The translations under genes were made by a program, and so were the position numbers. A stretch of 64,000 nucleotides of DNA, taken from NCBI RefSeq assembly GCF_901709675.1, contig NC_051095.1, forward strand, positions 17,844,456 through 17,908,455, read 5' to 3'. The notes under the pieces were generated by a model, which did no database searches, had not been told where the DNA came from, and was given only the letters and a program-made list of their open reading frames with translations. How positions within the stretch are numbered: the stretch's first letter is position 1; each line of letters opens with the position of its first letter. Of this stretch, positions 1 to 10,619 are shown piece by piece. Origin of the DNA: Syngnathus acus. Its lineage: Eukaryota > Chordata > Actinopteri > Syngnathiformes > Syngnathidae.

Positions 1-48
1 GTTACCTCAAATCAAAATCATTTTGGTACTTCAGTCATTTGAGGTAAC
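1..48. repeat. Short perfect inverted repeat
   Basis: Twelve-base arms (GTTACCTCAAAT and its exact reverse complement) surround a 24-base spacer. The left arm begins at the first base of the window, so the structure may extend further left. No target duplication or element can be assigned. Confidence 0.6.
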
Positions 49-769
49 ACTTGGACAACATTAACAGAAACACAGTGAAAGGTAAGATATTTCCTAAATG
101 ATACGCAGTTGGTCGGAAGTACTTTTTCTTCTGCTTGGATAAGTCTGTAATGCATGCCAAGCTGCTCAGTGCGTCTCAGATGGAGACACAATGGCATTGT
201 AAACGGGGTCATATGTGGAGCTATTTCGGCTTTGCAAGTGGGATGTTTGTGGGCAACAAAAAATGCTAAGAAGTTGTGGCAACACAACTAACTTTGTGAA
301 ACATCTCAAGTTAAACCACAACACATAATACACCTAAGTCTCGATTTTACGCGGACTTTGGGGTCCAGAATTTGGGAACCGCGTTAACCCCGAAAGTGCG
401 TTGTATAGAAAGTCTTGTTGTTTTAGAAAGACATGTTTTTAGGTAGCCAAAGGGGGTCCTTTGTTACGTTACTTTCGGTCAGGCATGTTGTTGGGCAACG
501 GAAGGGGTCCGTTTGCTCCACACACATCAAAGTCTGTTTACATTTTATTAAAAGAGAAGAATACGCAGATAACAATATCAAGTGGATTAAGCAATTTTTA
601 TGCTATGTGAATTGGATGGAAGAGAGAATAAAGCAGCCACTTCTTTCTACTACTGTGTCCGGCCACGCTCTTCGACTGTGTGGATAAGGTGCTTCCGGGA
701 ACTTTCCCCTTTCCGAATCAAAAACGATCCTAGCTATCCATAACACAAATAAGATAAGATCAGTAAGGC

Positions 770-1000
770 GGTTACTGTTGAGGCCATTGTGAGCAGGCGT
801 ATTATCGTGGTGACGGCAGCTACCAGTTGTCCTGCCACAACTCTGAATTCTTCTTGCACACTGAAGAACGCAAACGCTGCCCAATCTCTTTGTAGATGTC
901 CTGGTTGATCATCTGGCCCTGCGGCAAGATCCTGCGGTGGACAATAGCCTTCACATCGAAGTATGCAATCAACATGACTCAATTTCGTCTTGACTGCCTT
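770..1000 (-). pseudogene. Decayed mariner-type transposase fragment
   Basis: Read on the minus strand, this stretch resembles the catalytic part of a mariner/SETMAR-type transposase, the DDE/D enzyme that cuts and pastes TA-flanked elements. A frame reading AYFDVKAIVHR, then LPQGQMINQDIYKEI, then SELWQDNW is followed, after in-frame stops and a frame change, by HHDNTPAHN. The last motif corresponds to the second catalytic Asp (HDN.PAH) of the family. The N-terminal helix-turn-helix and the final SPDL..(D) segment are not recognisable, and no terminal inverted repeats were found. A 100-residue open frame overlaps it in a different phase and is not a gene. It is an inactive fossil. The family call rests on a few motifs. 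Confidence 0.6.
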
Positions 1001-1411
1001 GCTTTCTTCAGCCTTGATGATTTCAAACTCTTCCACTGAAAGCGCTGGTGTTTAGTCTGCGGGTGGTACTCAACGAGCTGTTTCATCAGAGGTAATGACT
1101 GATCTCATTGGTCTCATCATCACTCACTGATCGTTGCATGACAGCAAGATACAGAGGATATGTATTTAAAAGACTTAGACTTAGACTTAGACAGAACTTT
1201 ATTGTCATTTTGTCAACACTAGGTGTGTACAAAACGAAATTTCGTTGCATACGGCTTTCAGCAATGTAGAGGTATTTCGGCTGGTTAAAAAAAGTGACAT
1301 TCTATATAAAAATATGAAATAAGATAATTATAAAGTACAAAGTGCAGCAGTGATAAAGTATGTGAACAGTGCAGGAGACAAAAGCAGTATTTACAAGTGT
1401 GCAGAGGAATG

Positions 1412-2374
1412 CTACGTTTGAATGTTCAACAGTCTGACGACAGCAGGGAAAAAACTATTGCAGAACCTGGTGGACCTGCAGCGGATGCTGCGAAACCTCT
1501 TCCCAGAGGGCAGCAGGGAGAACAGTCCATGGTGGGGGTGTGATGGGTCACTGATAATATTTCGGGCTCGGGACACGCAGCGCTGGGATGACAAGTCCTG
1601 AATGGAGGGAAGAGGAGCCCCGATGATCCTCTCTGCTGTCCTCACCACTCTCCTCAGGTTCTTCCAATCGGAGGCGCTGCAACCTCCACACCACACCGAG
1701 AGACAGCTTGTCAGAATGCTCTCTATGGTGCTTCGGTAGAACGTCCTCATGATGGGTGGGGGCAGGTGGGCTCTCCTCATCCTCCGCAGGAAGTACAAGC
1801 GCTTCTGTGCCCTCTTGACCAGTGTTGTGGTGTTCACAGTCCAGGTGAGGTCGTCTGTGATGTGGACTCCCAGGAATTTAGTGCTGCTGACCACCTCCAC
1901 AGCTGAGCTGTTGATGATCAGTGGAGCGTGGTGAGGCTGGTTCTTCCTGAAGTCGACGATGATCTCCTTCGTCTTCTCCACATTCAGGATCAGGCTATTT
2001 TCTCTGCACCAGCCCACCAACTGCTCCACCTCCTCTCTGTAGTCCAGGTCGTTGTTGTCCCTGATGAGGCCCACCACCGTTGTGTCGTCTGCAAACTTCA
2101 CGATGTGATTGGTGGTGAACCTGGGGGCGCAGTCGTGTGTCATCAGGGTGAACAGCAGGGGGCTCAGGACGCAGCCCTGAGGGGAGCCTGTGCTGAGGGT
2201 GATGACATCTGAGGTGTTCTGTCCGACCCGGACTGACTGAGGTCTGTTGGTGAGGAAGTCTAGCAGCCAGTTCCGAAGGGGGGTGCTGAAGCCCAGGTGT
2301 TCCAGTTTTTCCACCAGATGTTGTGGAATGATGGTGTTAAACGCTGAGCTGAAGTCCAGGAACAGCAACCGCAC
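1412..2374 (-). pseudogene. LINE reverse transcriptase, catalytic and C-terminal part
   Basis: This 320-codon frame continues the LINE polyprotein after the frameshift. Similarity extends upstream of its first Met, through HLEERNTHV. The reverse transcriptase motifs are complete: LDFSSAF (motif A Asp, residues 6-12), [13 protein letters not shown] (63-75), FADD (motif C, 94-97) and KFLGVHI further on. The C-terminal region contains [17 protein letters not shown] and ends with a conserved-looking [10 protein letters not shown]. All catalytic aspartates are present, so the enzymatic half looks undamaged. Antisense open frames over this segment are shadows. As it stands, this part could be translated only by frameshifting or internal initiation, so the copy is probably dead or recently dead. 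Confidence 0.87.
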
Positions 2375-2406
2375 GTGGGTGTTCCTCTCCTCCAGGTGAG
2401 CCAGGC

Positions 2407-4416
2407 TCAGGTGAAGAACGGAGAGATGGCATCCTCAGTGGAGCGGTTCTGCCGGTAGGCAAACTGGAACGGATCGAATGTTGGGGGGAGTCTGGAGACG
2501 ATGTGATCTTTGAGCAGCCTTTCGAAGCACTTCATCATGATGGGAGTCAGTGCCACAGGTCTGTAGTCATTCCATAAGGTGATTTGAGGTTTCTTCGGCA
2601 CCGGAATGATGGAGGCAGCCTTGAAGCACACTGGCACTTTGGCTTGGTCCAGCGAGATGTTAAAAATGTCTGTGATGACACCAGCCAGCTGGCCTGCACA
2701 TTCCTTGAACACCCGCCCAGGTATGTTGTCGGGGCCTGGGGCCTTACGTGGGTTGACTCTTCTCAGAGTCTTCCACACGTCGGCTGAGTCAAGGCAGAGG
2801 ACCTCCTCTTCCTGGTGGGGAACAGTTTTAACTGCCGGAGTGCTGTTTAGTGCCTCAAAACGCCCAAAGAAGTTATTTAGACCATTTAGGAAGTCAGCAT
2901 CAACCTCACCCACCGGGGGGGAGGGTGAGTTGTAGTCCGTGATCGCCCGTATGCCTTGCCACATACTCCTGGTGTTATTGGCGTCGTGGAAAAAATCCTG
3001 AATTTTCCGACTGTGGCTTCGCTTCGCTAGCCTGATGGCACGGTTCAAGTTGGCTCTCGCTGTCCTCAGTGCCTCCTTGTCGCCAGACTTGAAGGCTGAG
3101 TTCCGTGCTCGTAGCGTATGACGTACATCCTCAGTCATCCAGGGTCGTTGGTTGGCTCGGGTGATGATGTTCTTAGTGGTGCTGACGTCCTCGGAGCATT
3201 TGTTGATGTAGGCTGACACAGTCATGGCGTACTCATCAATGTTGATCTGATTGTCATATGTTGCTGCTGATTTGAACATGTCCCAGTCAGAGCACTCAAA
3301 GCAGTCCTGGAGTGCCTCCATGGCCCCCTCAGACCACACCCTCACCTGCTTCACTGTGGGTTTTGCTCTGATCAGCAGGGGCCTGTATGCAGGGGTTAGC
3401 ATAACAGATAGGTGGTCTGAAGAGCCGAGGTGGGGGCGGGGGGCTGCTCTGAATGCATCCTTTATATTTGTGTAAACCAAGTCCAGAGTGTTCTCTCCCC
3501 GAGTTGGAAAATCCACGTGTTGGTAAAAATGAGGGAGAATAGTCTTCATGCTAGCCTGGTTGAAGTCCCCAGCAATGATGAAAACCCCCTCTGTGTGCGT
3601 GGATTGCAGCTCACTGATTGTCCGATAGAGAACCCTCATGGCCTCTTTAGTGTTAGCGCTAGGAGGCACGTACACAGCCGTGATGCTAACAACAGTAAAC
3701 TCTCTGGGCAGGTAGAAGGGTCTGCAGTTAACAGTCAAAAGCTCGATGTCCGAAGAGCAGAAGCTGGCGACAGATCTAGCATTTTTGCACCAGTTGTTGT
3801 TGATGTAGACACACAGCCCACCTCCTCGGGATTTACCGCTTAGCTCGCTGTTTCTGTCGGCGCGGAATGTAGCGAGCCCCTCCAGGCTAACGGCGTTGCC
3901 CGGCATTGATGAGTTCAGCCATGTCTCCGTCAGGATGAGAGCGCAGCAGTTTCTAACTTCCCTCTTTGAAGAGAGTTCCAGTTTTAGATGGTCCATTTTA
4001 TTATCCAGTGAGCGGACGTTGGAGAGGAAGATGGATGGAAGCGGCGGTTTGTAGGGGTTAGCTCTCAGCTTAGCCGTTAGCCCACCTCGACAGCCGCGCT
4101 TTCGCCGCCGGTCACACCGCCTACGCTTACTCCTCCTCCGGCGTGTGCTGCCCGGCGAGCCCGCTGCGTCGTGAGCTCCTGGGGCTAGCGCCCTAAGCAC
4201 TCCGAGGCTACGCAAACAGACTAGGGTAGTTGTGGCTACGAGTCCGAAAACACTCGATGACCGTACCTCCAGCAGGCGCTGGCGATCGTACACTACTCTA
4301 CTGGATGGATAAACTAAACTTTGTGTTGTTTGTAGTGTCCTAGGCGACATATTTTGTGAATATCCTCGTCGATTGCTGAGACGCGTAGCGGCCGCGGCCA
4401 ACTGGGGCGCCGCCAT
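2407..4416 (-). pseudogene. LINE polyprotein, endonuclease and N-terminal RT part
   Basis: This 669-codon open frame is the first part of the single LINE polyprotein, which nicks target DNA and copies the element RNA there. A basic stretch (residues about 92-107, rich in Arg/Lys) precedes an APE-type endonuclease at about 128-345, with SNVRSLDNK (132-140), TETW (163-166), GDFN (283-286) and SDH (333-335). A linker follows, and then the start of the reverse transcriptase: RKAPGPDNIPGRV from 557, DYRPVAL at 617-623 and [12 protein letters not shown] at 652-663. The frame then leaves the family pattern (SPFFT) and stops. Reading resumes in another frame at once, which fits loss of a single base. 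The start codon lies in an AAGATGG context at the element's 5' end. No gag-like ORF1 is present. Confidence 0.85.
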
Positions 4417-4439
4417 CTTGGATTAAAAGCATTTGGAAA

Positions 4440-5540
4440 AAGCTCAATGACTTCAGAGAGCTGGAAAGTAAAAGGGGATTACAGGGAACAACTCATAGTT
4501 TCAGTTTGAAACAGATTTTTGTGACACAAGTCCGATCACTTTTTTCACAAACTACCCCAACATTCATGTTTATGCATGATGCTGATGAATAGTTTGAATT
4601 GTAAAATCATTGGAAAAACAAAGGAACAAATTTCAGTCACAAAGTATATGCTCAGTCTGACACAGCTAATTTGAGTTGTTTCTTAATCACACAGCAGGAA
4701 CTTGTTTGAAATTCAATACAAACTGTGTCATTTTGTCTGCAGTAGCGCTTCAACATGATAATATACTACTGCAAAACAGCAGCTGTTCTACAGTTTGTTG
4801 TCAGTTCAGCAGAGACAAAATGCTGAACGGCATTCTCCATCGACCCTATCTCACCACCAATCATGCCTGTCTATTTATGTTTATACGTAAGTCAACAGGC
4901 TTACTGTACTTAAAAAAAGGAACAAATGTGTTTTCTGTACCAATGGTATGGAGCCGGAGACAGGTCACACCAAATACAAGCAAGGCTATTCATGGTAGAT
5001 TAGCCAACAATTAACATTTCTTATTAAAATATGTGTCACTTCATTACCTGCGGACCAAAGAAAAAAGCTTGGAAAAAACATGATTCTATGACAGGTATAA
5101 ACTTTCACCATGCATTATTTACGCACAGTTCACCTTGGCATCTTTCTGTTCAAGATTAAAAGAATAATTTCCAGGTTGTAAATAATCTGTGAAGGCACAT
5201 ATCACATCGTCTGACGGGCAGTGAATTATTTATTGTAATCTGGCAATGCAAGGTTGTTTATCACATATTAATGTGATACATCAGGGGAGTAATTCTCCTC
5301 TGGCACACGGATAGCAGTTTCACTCAGTTGCCGTCAGAGCATATGTTGTCGATGAGGATTCATGATGCCGTTGTTTGAGTCTGAGCTAATCTACACCTGC
5401 AGCACCTGTCAGGAAGAGAAACTGCTCAGGTGATCATAGTTCCCATACTGAACTTGTAGGTAACATTCACGTTTGAGTATTGATCTTAAGTGCTCGTAAA
5501 AAAAAAAGACTGGAAAATGCCTACACATCACATCAGTGAG
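4440..5540. other. No gene recognised
   Basis: This is AT-rich, mostly unique sequence between the LINE and the triplet microsatellite. A 112-codon open frame (4676-5014) has no recognisable domain or coding character. Nothing else stands out. Confidence 0.5.
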
Positions 5541-5542
5541 TT

Positions 5543-5714
5543 TTACCACTACTTGCTACTACTACTGATACCACTACTACTACTACTACTACTGCTAATA
5601 ATAATAATAATAACAATACTACTACTACTACTAATAATAATAATAACCACTTTTACCACTACTTGCGACGACTACTACTACTACTACTACTACTAATAAT
5701 AATAATAATAATTA
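5543..5714. repeat. Compound trinucleotide microsatellite (ACT)n/(AAT)n
   Basis: About 170 bases of alternating ACT and AAT triplet blocks, with a partly duplicated arrangement: the phrase TTTTACCACTACTTGC occurs at both ends. The open frame across it encodes only low-complexity residues. Confidence 0.95.
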
Positions 5715-5715
5715 C

Positions 5716-6050
5716 TTATCCATCCAACTTCTGAACCACTGTTCCTCAGAAGGGTCGCAAGCGTGCTGGAGCTTATTTCCGCTGACTTCGGGCAGGTAGC
5801 GGGGGACACCCAGAACTGGTCGCTAGTCAATCGCAGGGCACACATACACGAATAACCATACATGCTCACACACCTACGGGCAATTTGGAGTGCTCATTCG
5901 GCCTACGATGCATGCTTTTGGAATGTGGGAGGAAACCGGAGTTCCGGGAACAACACCATGCGGGCACAGGGAGAACATGCAAACTCCACACAGGAAGGCC
6001 GGAGATGGAATCAAACCAACAACCGGCAGATGTGCTAACTTGTACCCCGA
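5716..6050 (+). repeat. Dispersed fish repeat with CATCC end, copy A
   Basis: This is the longest plus-strand copy here of a family found in at least eight pieces across the window. Landmarks in order are CATCCAACTTCTGAACC, GCTGACTTCGGGCAGG, GGTCGCTAGTCAATCGCAGG, CAATTTGGAGTGCTC and GAGAACATGCAAACTCCACA. The family is very common in teleost genomes and often joins a (CATC)n array at its start. Whether it is a SINE or the 3' end of a LINE cannot be decided here. Short open frames across it are spurious. Confidence 0.75.
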
Positions 6051-6573
6051 AGGAAGTTACATCGGAAACAGCAAAACTGGTGTTGACAATGAACATCAAT
6101 TATGAGGGGCCGGCCCCGACTCTGCGGGCAGGCAATATTTCACCAGTTGCAGAAGAGATATAGTAGCTACAGTTGGAGAGTGAGAGATTGCCTGTAGGCT
6201 CATTAGGAACAACAGCTGGTTGGGTAATGAAGAGGAAACAACATGTCAAGAGGGTCCCAAACCTCCCAAGAGATGAATTTCCCAACTATTGAACGAAAGA
6301 TAAATGTTGCATCATCTGTTTAAGGAGAAGGTTTAAGGCTCAGAAAGTAAAATTATGAAGTGATTTGACCTAATAATGGATATGATGAAATAATAACAGT
6401 CAGTCCTGTTGCATAACTTTGATGGGATAAAATGGTTTTTTTTCCGTATAGCCCCTGATATCCCCCCCCAACCTTGAAATGCATTGATCTGGTGTATTTT
6501 GAGGTTCACATGGAGAATAATTATTCATAAAACTACTGCCTAGAGTCGTGTGGTATGGTGTGGGCTCCATTTT

Positions 6574-6645
6574 TAGGGGTGTCAAACTCATTTCCTTTCG
6601 CAGCCACATCTTTGCAAGAAATATGTGGCAGGCTCACTTTGATTG
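6574..6645 (+). mobile_element. hAT-like terminal fragment
   Basis: The sequence TAGGGGTGTCAAACTCATTT followed by CAGCCACATC resembles one terminus of a common fish hAT (Charlie-like) MITE. No matching opposite end was found nearby. The copy is followed within about 20 bases by the LTR of the gypsy remnant, so it may have been interrupted or truncated. Confidence 0.45.
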
Positions 6646-6666
6646 CTTTTTCCATTCGGGCCTACC

Positions 6667-7052
6667 TGTCACGTGCCTGCGCCACCTGCCACCCAATTGG
6701 TAACTTTCCTTGACACTATCGTTCTCAGCCACGCCCACATAATCTTGTTCCCCCCTTGTAAACGGCGCTATTTAAACCCTGGACTCCCAGTTACACGTTG
6801 TCAGTTCGTCCTGTTGTCCTGTCGGTGATTCCACCCCTGTGCTCACTGTTCTCTCCCCGACTAACTCCTGTTGGCAACCTTGTCCGTACACTGACCCGAC
6901 TCGCCCCAATCGCCGCCCATCCTGGCCACTTACCCATCCTTGATGACGTTCTGAACGCCGCCCGTCCCATCCTCCTGCTTGTCCCCTACCACGATTATGT
7001 ACTGCGTCTTGCTGACCTGTGCGCGTGCTCTGCTGCTCTCTTGTCCCTTATA
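6667..7052 (+). repeat. Putative 5' LTR of the gypsy remnant
   Basis: It starts with TG and contains a promoter-like CGCTATTTAAACCCTGG about 100 bases in. It appears to end at CTTATA, just before GAACGAACTGATCAC, the kind of segment that follows the LTR in sushi-like elements. No second LTR is present in the window, so both boundaries are estimates. Confidence 0.5.
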
Positions 7053-7064
7053 GAACGAACTGAT

Positions 7065-7900
7065 CACAATACGACCAACGCACGGATCCTATGCCCTGGA
7101 CCGCCTGTCACACTCAGATCATCCAGCAGCAACGTAAGCACCAGCAACAGCAGCTCCAGCAACAACATCAGGAGCTGGACCCTCAAAGACCTTGCGCCTC
7201 TGGCTGCTTCCTTCCAGTCAGTACGACTTCCTGTTGAACCTGATGTCCGGCCGTCAGCCTCCCCAATCTCAGTGCCGGACGCTCTAGAGCCCAAGATTGG
7301 AAACCCGGAGCAATATGTTGTCACCCATGGCATGCCTGACCCTTTTGCTGAATTCTTTTTGACATCCAGCCACAGATTTTTGCCACAAAGCGAGCCAAGG
7401 AGGGCTACGCAATCACTCACCTGATAGGACGAGCATGACTATGGGGCACGGCAGAGAATGACCGGTCGTTCGACGCCTTCGCTCGCGAACTACTTCACCT
7501 CCTAGGATCCGCCAGCGAGTACGCATCACAGGAGCTGCTGGCTCTTTGCTAGGGTAACAGGTCAGTGGCGGGCTTCGCAATCCAGTTTCAGACCGTGGCT
7601 GGTCGCAGCGACTGGAACATCGCTGCCCTAATGGGCGCATTTCTTCACGAGCTGGCGGATCACATAAAAGATGAGATGGTCTCCTACGACCGCCCCATGA
7701 CCCTTGAACCTGGCGGCACGCGGGCACCGGTGAATCCGGACCAGACGGCGTGAGAGAGAGAAGTCGCTCCCTCCTCTCTCCAGCTGTGCTGCCAGCGTGA
7801 CGCCTCGGGCCTCATTGCCCCCCCCGGACACTCAGTCCCGCCTGCGGCCCGCCTGTGACCAGGACTCTTTCATAGTCAGCCAGCCCTTGCCAGACGCTCT
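7065..7900 (+). pseudogene. Gag-like pseudogene of Ty3/gypsy element
   Basis: In shifting frames this region reads like the gag of fish Ty3/gypsy elements, the structural protein that forms the particle. It begins with a Gln-rich coiled segment (QQQQLQQQHQEL). After a proline-rich linker come EGYAITHLIGRA, then RSFDAFARELLHLLGSAS, then SVAGFAIQFQTVAGRSDWN, then GAFLHELADHIKDEMVSYD. The last phrases match the usual gag core order (F..FA..F.. and W...AL...F..GL...IKDE). In-frame stops occur after GRA and at the LALC segment, and at least two frame changes are needed. A 208-codon open frame at 6798-7424 spans LTR and gag in a mostly wrong frame and is not a gene. Confidence 0.6.
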
Positions 7901-7974
7901 TCCCACTTTCACACAGAAGAACATTATTGACCGGGGTGGTTCTCGGACACGAAGTTGCCTGGCCCTTGATCACT

Positions 7975-8045
7975 GTTCAATCTCATGCTACAGATGCTTC
8001 ATTGGACTCTAATCTTGTGACTGGACAGTCTATTGCATTAAGATG
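7975..8045 (+). pseudogene. Possible retroviral-type protease trace
   Basis: One frame reads SHATDASLDSNLVTGQSIAL and then a stop. This resembles the DSGATxSFxD active-site region of a Ty3/gypsy aspartic protease in which the catalytic Asp-Ser-Gly has been lost. It lies at the position expected after gag. The match is short, so confidence is low. Confidence 0.35.
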
Positions 8046-8059
8046 AATTTAGTTCCATG

Positions 8060-9285
8060 ACCATGGAACCGTTTCTGGACAATTCCGTCATATGGCATGG
8101 GGTGTTAGGCTGCGGAAACTACCCTTCCACAGGGCCATGCTGTCAGAGATGTGCCTGATTAGCACTTGCAGTGAACTATAACTTGTTTTGAAGGGCTCAA
8201 GTACTGCTTGTACAACCATAAGTATCAGACTACGAGCTGAACTTCTGTGTGCAGACTCAATGTGAATAATACATATGCTTAAATAGATTTTAATTGAAGC
8301 TTAGATCTTTTATTAGTCTGAATCAGCAGATAATGTCTGTTAAATTGAGCTTCCATTTATTTATTTTTCAATCAAACAGGAGAAAAATGTTAAATATTAC
8401 AGCTTTGGGGGTTAGGGCTATTTCTGGGTTTATTGCTTCATATTTTAACTAGCAAAAATACTTAAAAACTGATTTATAGGGAAGATGAGTTGTTTGCAGT
8501 TAATAAATTCACTATCTATGCATATAAAATTTAAGACAAGGTCAATACCCCAACTCCTTCACAAGAATTTGAGCACATTTACAAGAGGTGGCTTGTAATC
8601 CTGTGACACGGTTAATGTCGTAAATGCAACTATGCAATTCAAATTGAATTATTATATTATTGTTGCTCTTTGAGTTACAGGCCTAAAATGTTTGCAGGTT
8701 GACAAGTTGGCTTTTTTTATTTTTTTTATAAAACGGTTTAATTAGGATGGATTAGTTATGGTTGGCTGCTGGTTGGCAAGGGTTATCTCTAATCTGAATA
8801 GTCGATAAAGCCAAATTGAATCCTTCGGTGAGAGACAGAAAACAATGAAAGAACTCACTTTTTAAAGTAAAGAAATATGAGTTAGAGGAAGTGAAATCAG
8901 ATTGGCATAATGTCTTAGTGTCATCCTTAAGAAGATGAAAAACCAAATGATTGATGATTCCCTCAGAAGGTCTAATTAAAGAAATAATTAGAAAATTAAC
9001 AGCTCTTGTGAATTTAAAGGTAACAGTCAGCAAGGTGAGAGTTGTGTGTCAGTTCATCTTTTTTATTATCTGTGCATGAAAAAATAGTAACAGCAACTTT
9101 CTGGCAGAAAAACAACTGTGCGGGTTCTTAACTCAAAGGTGTCATCTTCAGACACCTACATTTATTGAATTAATTTAACGAAAGTAATAACTATACTAAA
9201 TGTGCCAAGAAAAGTTAAGAGAAAAAAGAATAAGAAAAGTTAAAATGTCGCTGCAGATTGCCAACTAGACAATCAGTCAGCATTT
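8060..9285. other. No gene recognised
   Basis: AT-rich unique sequence after the truncated gypsy element. Its only open frame of note (8752-9033, minus) lacks recognisable features. Confidence 0.5.
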
Positions 9286-9289
9286 GACT

Positions 9290-9545
9290 GAGTGTTAGGG
9301 ACGATTATATAAACTGACGAAAAGCCACTCCTCACTCTGTCCTTTTTATTTTTCAACTTTCTCATCTCCCGGATTGACCACCTCTGCCAGTGGTAAACAG
9401 AAGAAATGGGAAGAAGTGACACTTGACTCGGTTATATGAACCGATGAAAAACCACTCCTCACTCTGTCCTTTTCATGTTTTTAACTTTCTCATTCCCCGG
9501 AATGCCCACCTCTGCCAGTGGTAACAGACAGAAGAAATAGGAAGA
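9290..9545. repeat. Imperfect tandem duplication, 127-bp period
   Basis: Two adjacent copies share CCACTCCTCACTCTGTCCTT, TTTCTCAT and CACCTCTGCCAGTGGTAA, offset by 127 bases, with scattered substitutions and small indels. Each copy is followed by CAGAAGAAAT. Function is unknown. Confidence 0.85.
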
Positions 9546-9559
9546 CCAAAGCATGCACA

Positions 9560-10530
9560 ATGTGCATCTTAAGTTAGCTGTATGCAGTCTTTAAGGAGAC
9601 CAGACAGTATTTGGACATAACCAGACACAGACATCATGCTTCCCACAGCGCAATACAAAATGGCTCCATTGTTACATTTCACTATAGCAATTGCACTGTG
9701 TTGACAGTCTCACTGAGCACAGCCACAATATATTTTGCTCTTTCCTGCCAACTCAATTACCAAAATGCGTCTATTTTTATGTCACACAAATACTCCTGGA
9801 ATCATGAGTTGTATGTACATGGATGTGAATTTAAAATTGTGACATTGTCAAGTAAGTGGTATAGAAGTAAATGTGTTAATGGGTTCCTTGTCAGAAATAA
9901 ATTATGTGATCTTGTATGCGCAGCCTGGCAGGTACAAATGTCTACACTAACCTTTCTCAGTGGCTGTGGCCGGTGGGTCCAATATTGAATTTATAATTAA
10001 CTTGTGAGGAAAAGTGGGCATTTTTCTATTAAAAGAGACATCTTGTCAATTACAATCCTTGCAGAGATATTCACTGAACCTCTTGTTGGAAGAAAGGTCA
10101 ATGTGTGTAATGGGTAATTGACTCACGGCAGAGAACAGCTCCAACTCAGACTGAGGTTCTGATCAAGTCACCCAGTGTGATTTATTTCCATATTATTTTC
10201 ACTCTCATTTTCCAATGTGTTGCAAAAATCATGTCTGATTAAATTGCCTTTATTGGGGGCAATTCATCACCAAATTACGACTTGGGAAATGGAGCTTAAA
10301 TGGTCTGAATGATGAAAAGAACATGACTTTTTGAATTTCAGCAATCGCACAGATCGGCACTAATGACCCGTTAACAATGGTCTAATGTTTGTGGTCCACT
10401 GGTGATGGAGGACAGTGTTAACAAGCATCTGTAAATGGAGAGTATTAAAAAGGGATTAACATAATGTAAGATATTTAGAAGCCACCTTAAAGGGTATACG
10501 TATATGTATGCAAAACTAATAGTATACATA
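9560..10530. other. No gene recognised
   Basis: Unique AT-rich sequence. A 125-codon open frame at 9611-9988 has no domain, signal peptide or repeat that would support it as coding. Confidence 0.45.
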
Positions 10531-10535
10531 TATTA

Positions 10536-10536
<1 letters not shown>

Positions 10537-10580
<44 letters not shown>

Positions 10581-10602
10581 CATGTGTGTGTGTGTGTGTG
10601 TG
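10537..10602. repeat. (TG)n microsatellite
   Basis: A dinucleotide array with a short CGCGCGCA interruption. The open frame through it encodes only Cys-Val repeats. Confidence 0.95.
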
Positions 10603-10619
10603 AAACCTGAGAGGACTGA

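Larger units (their letters stand above)
1173..4422 (-). mobile_element. Near-full-length LINE (L2/Rex1/CR1-like clade)
   Basis: This is a non-LTR retrotransposon on the minus strand. Its coding region runs from a start codon about six bases inside the 5' end to position 1412, followed by a roughly 240-base 3' UTR. The UTR ends with ACAATAAAGTTC and a short hexamer tail (GTCTAA, about three copies) instead of poly(A), which suits CR1/L2/Rex1-type fish LINEs. The sequence TTAAAAG occurs at 1166-1172 and again at 4423-4429, immediately outside both ends, and is a candidate 7-bp target-site duplication. Endonuclease and reverse transcriptase motifs are preserved. The one obvious lesion is a frameshift near 2411-2432. 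The 5' end begins CCAAGATGGCGGC, so the copy appears not to be 5'-truncated, unlike most LINE copies. The exact clade needs a phylogeny. Confidence 0.88.
6667..8045 (+). mobile_element. Decayed Ty3/gypsy LTR retrotransposon, 5' portion only
   Basis: This is the 5' part of a Ty3/gypsy (sushi-like) element: a putative LTR starting TGTCACGTGCC with a TATA-like box (CTATTTAAACCC), then a gag-like region with stops and frame changes, then a trace of protease. No reverse transcriptase, RNase H, integrase or 3' LTR follows, because the sequence becomes unique and AT-rich after about 8050. GC content is clearly higher than in the flanks. Assignment rests on gag and protease similarity by eye. Confidence 0.65.

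Noticed and set aside
335-420. GATTTTACGCGGACTTTGG with CCGCGTTAACCCC, resembling a Tigger/pogo-type MITE end
   Set aside because: No matching opposite end or TA duplication was found, and the similarity is too short to call.
5885-6163. 92-codon open frame
   Set aside because: Lies within a dispersed non-coding repeat that recurs in other copies with broken frames.
6798-7424. 208-codon open frame starting MSVRPVVLSV
   Set aside because: It runs from the LTR into gag in a frame that does not follow the gag similarity. It is chance openness in GC-rich sequence.
8050-8080. Small palindrome GTTCCATGACCATGGAAC
   Set aside because: Short, isolated and without element boundaries. Expected by chance in 64 kb.
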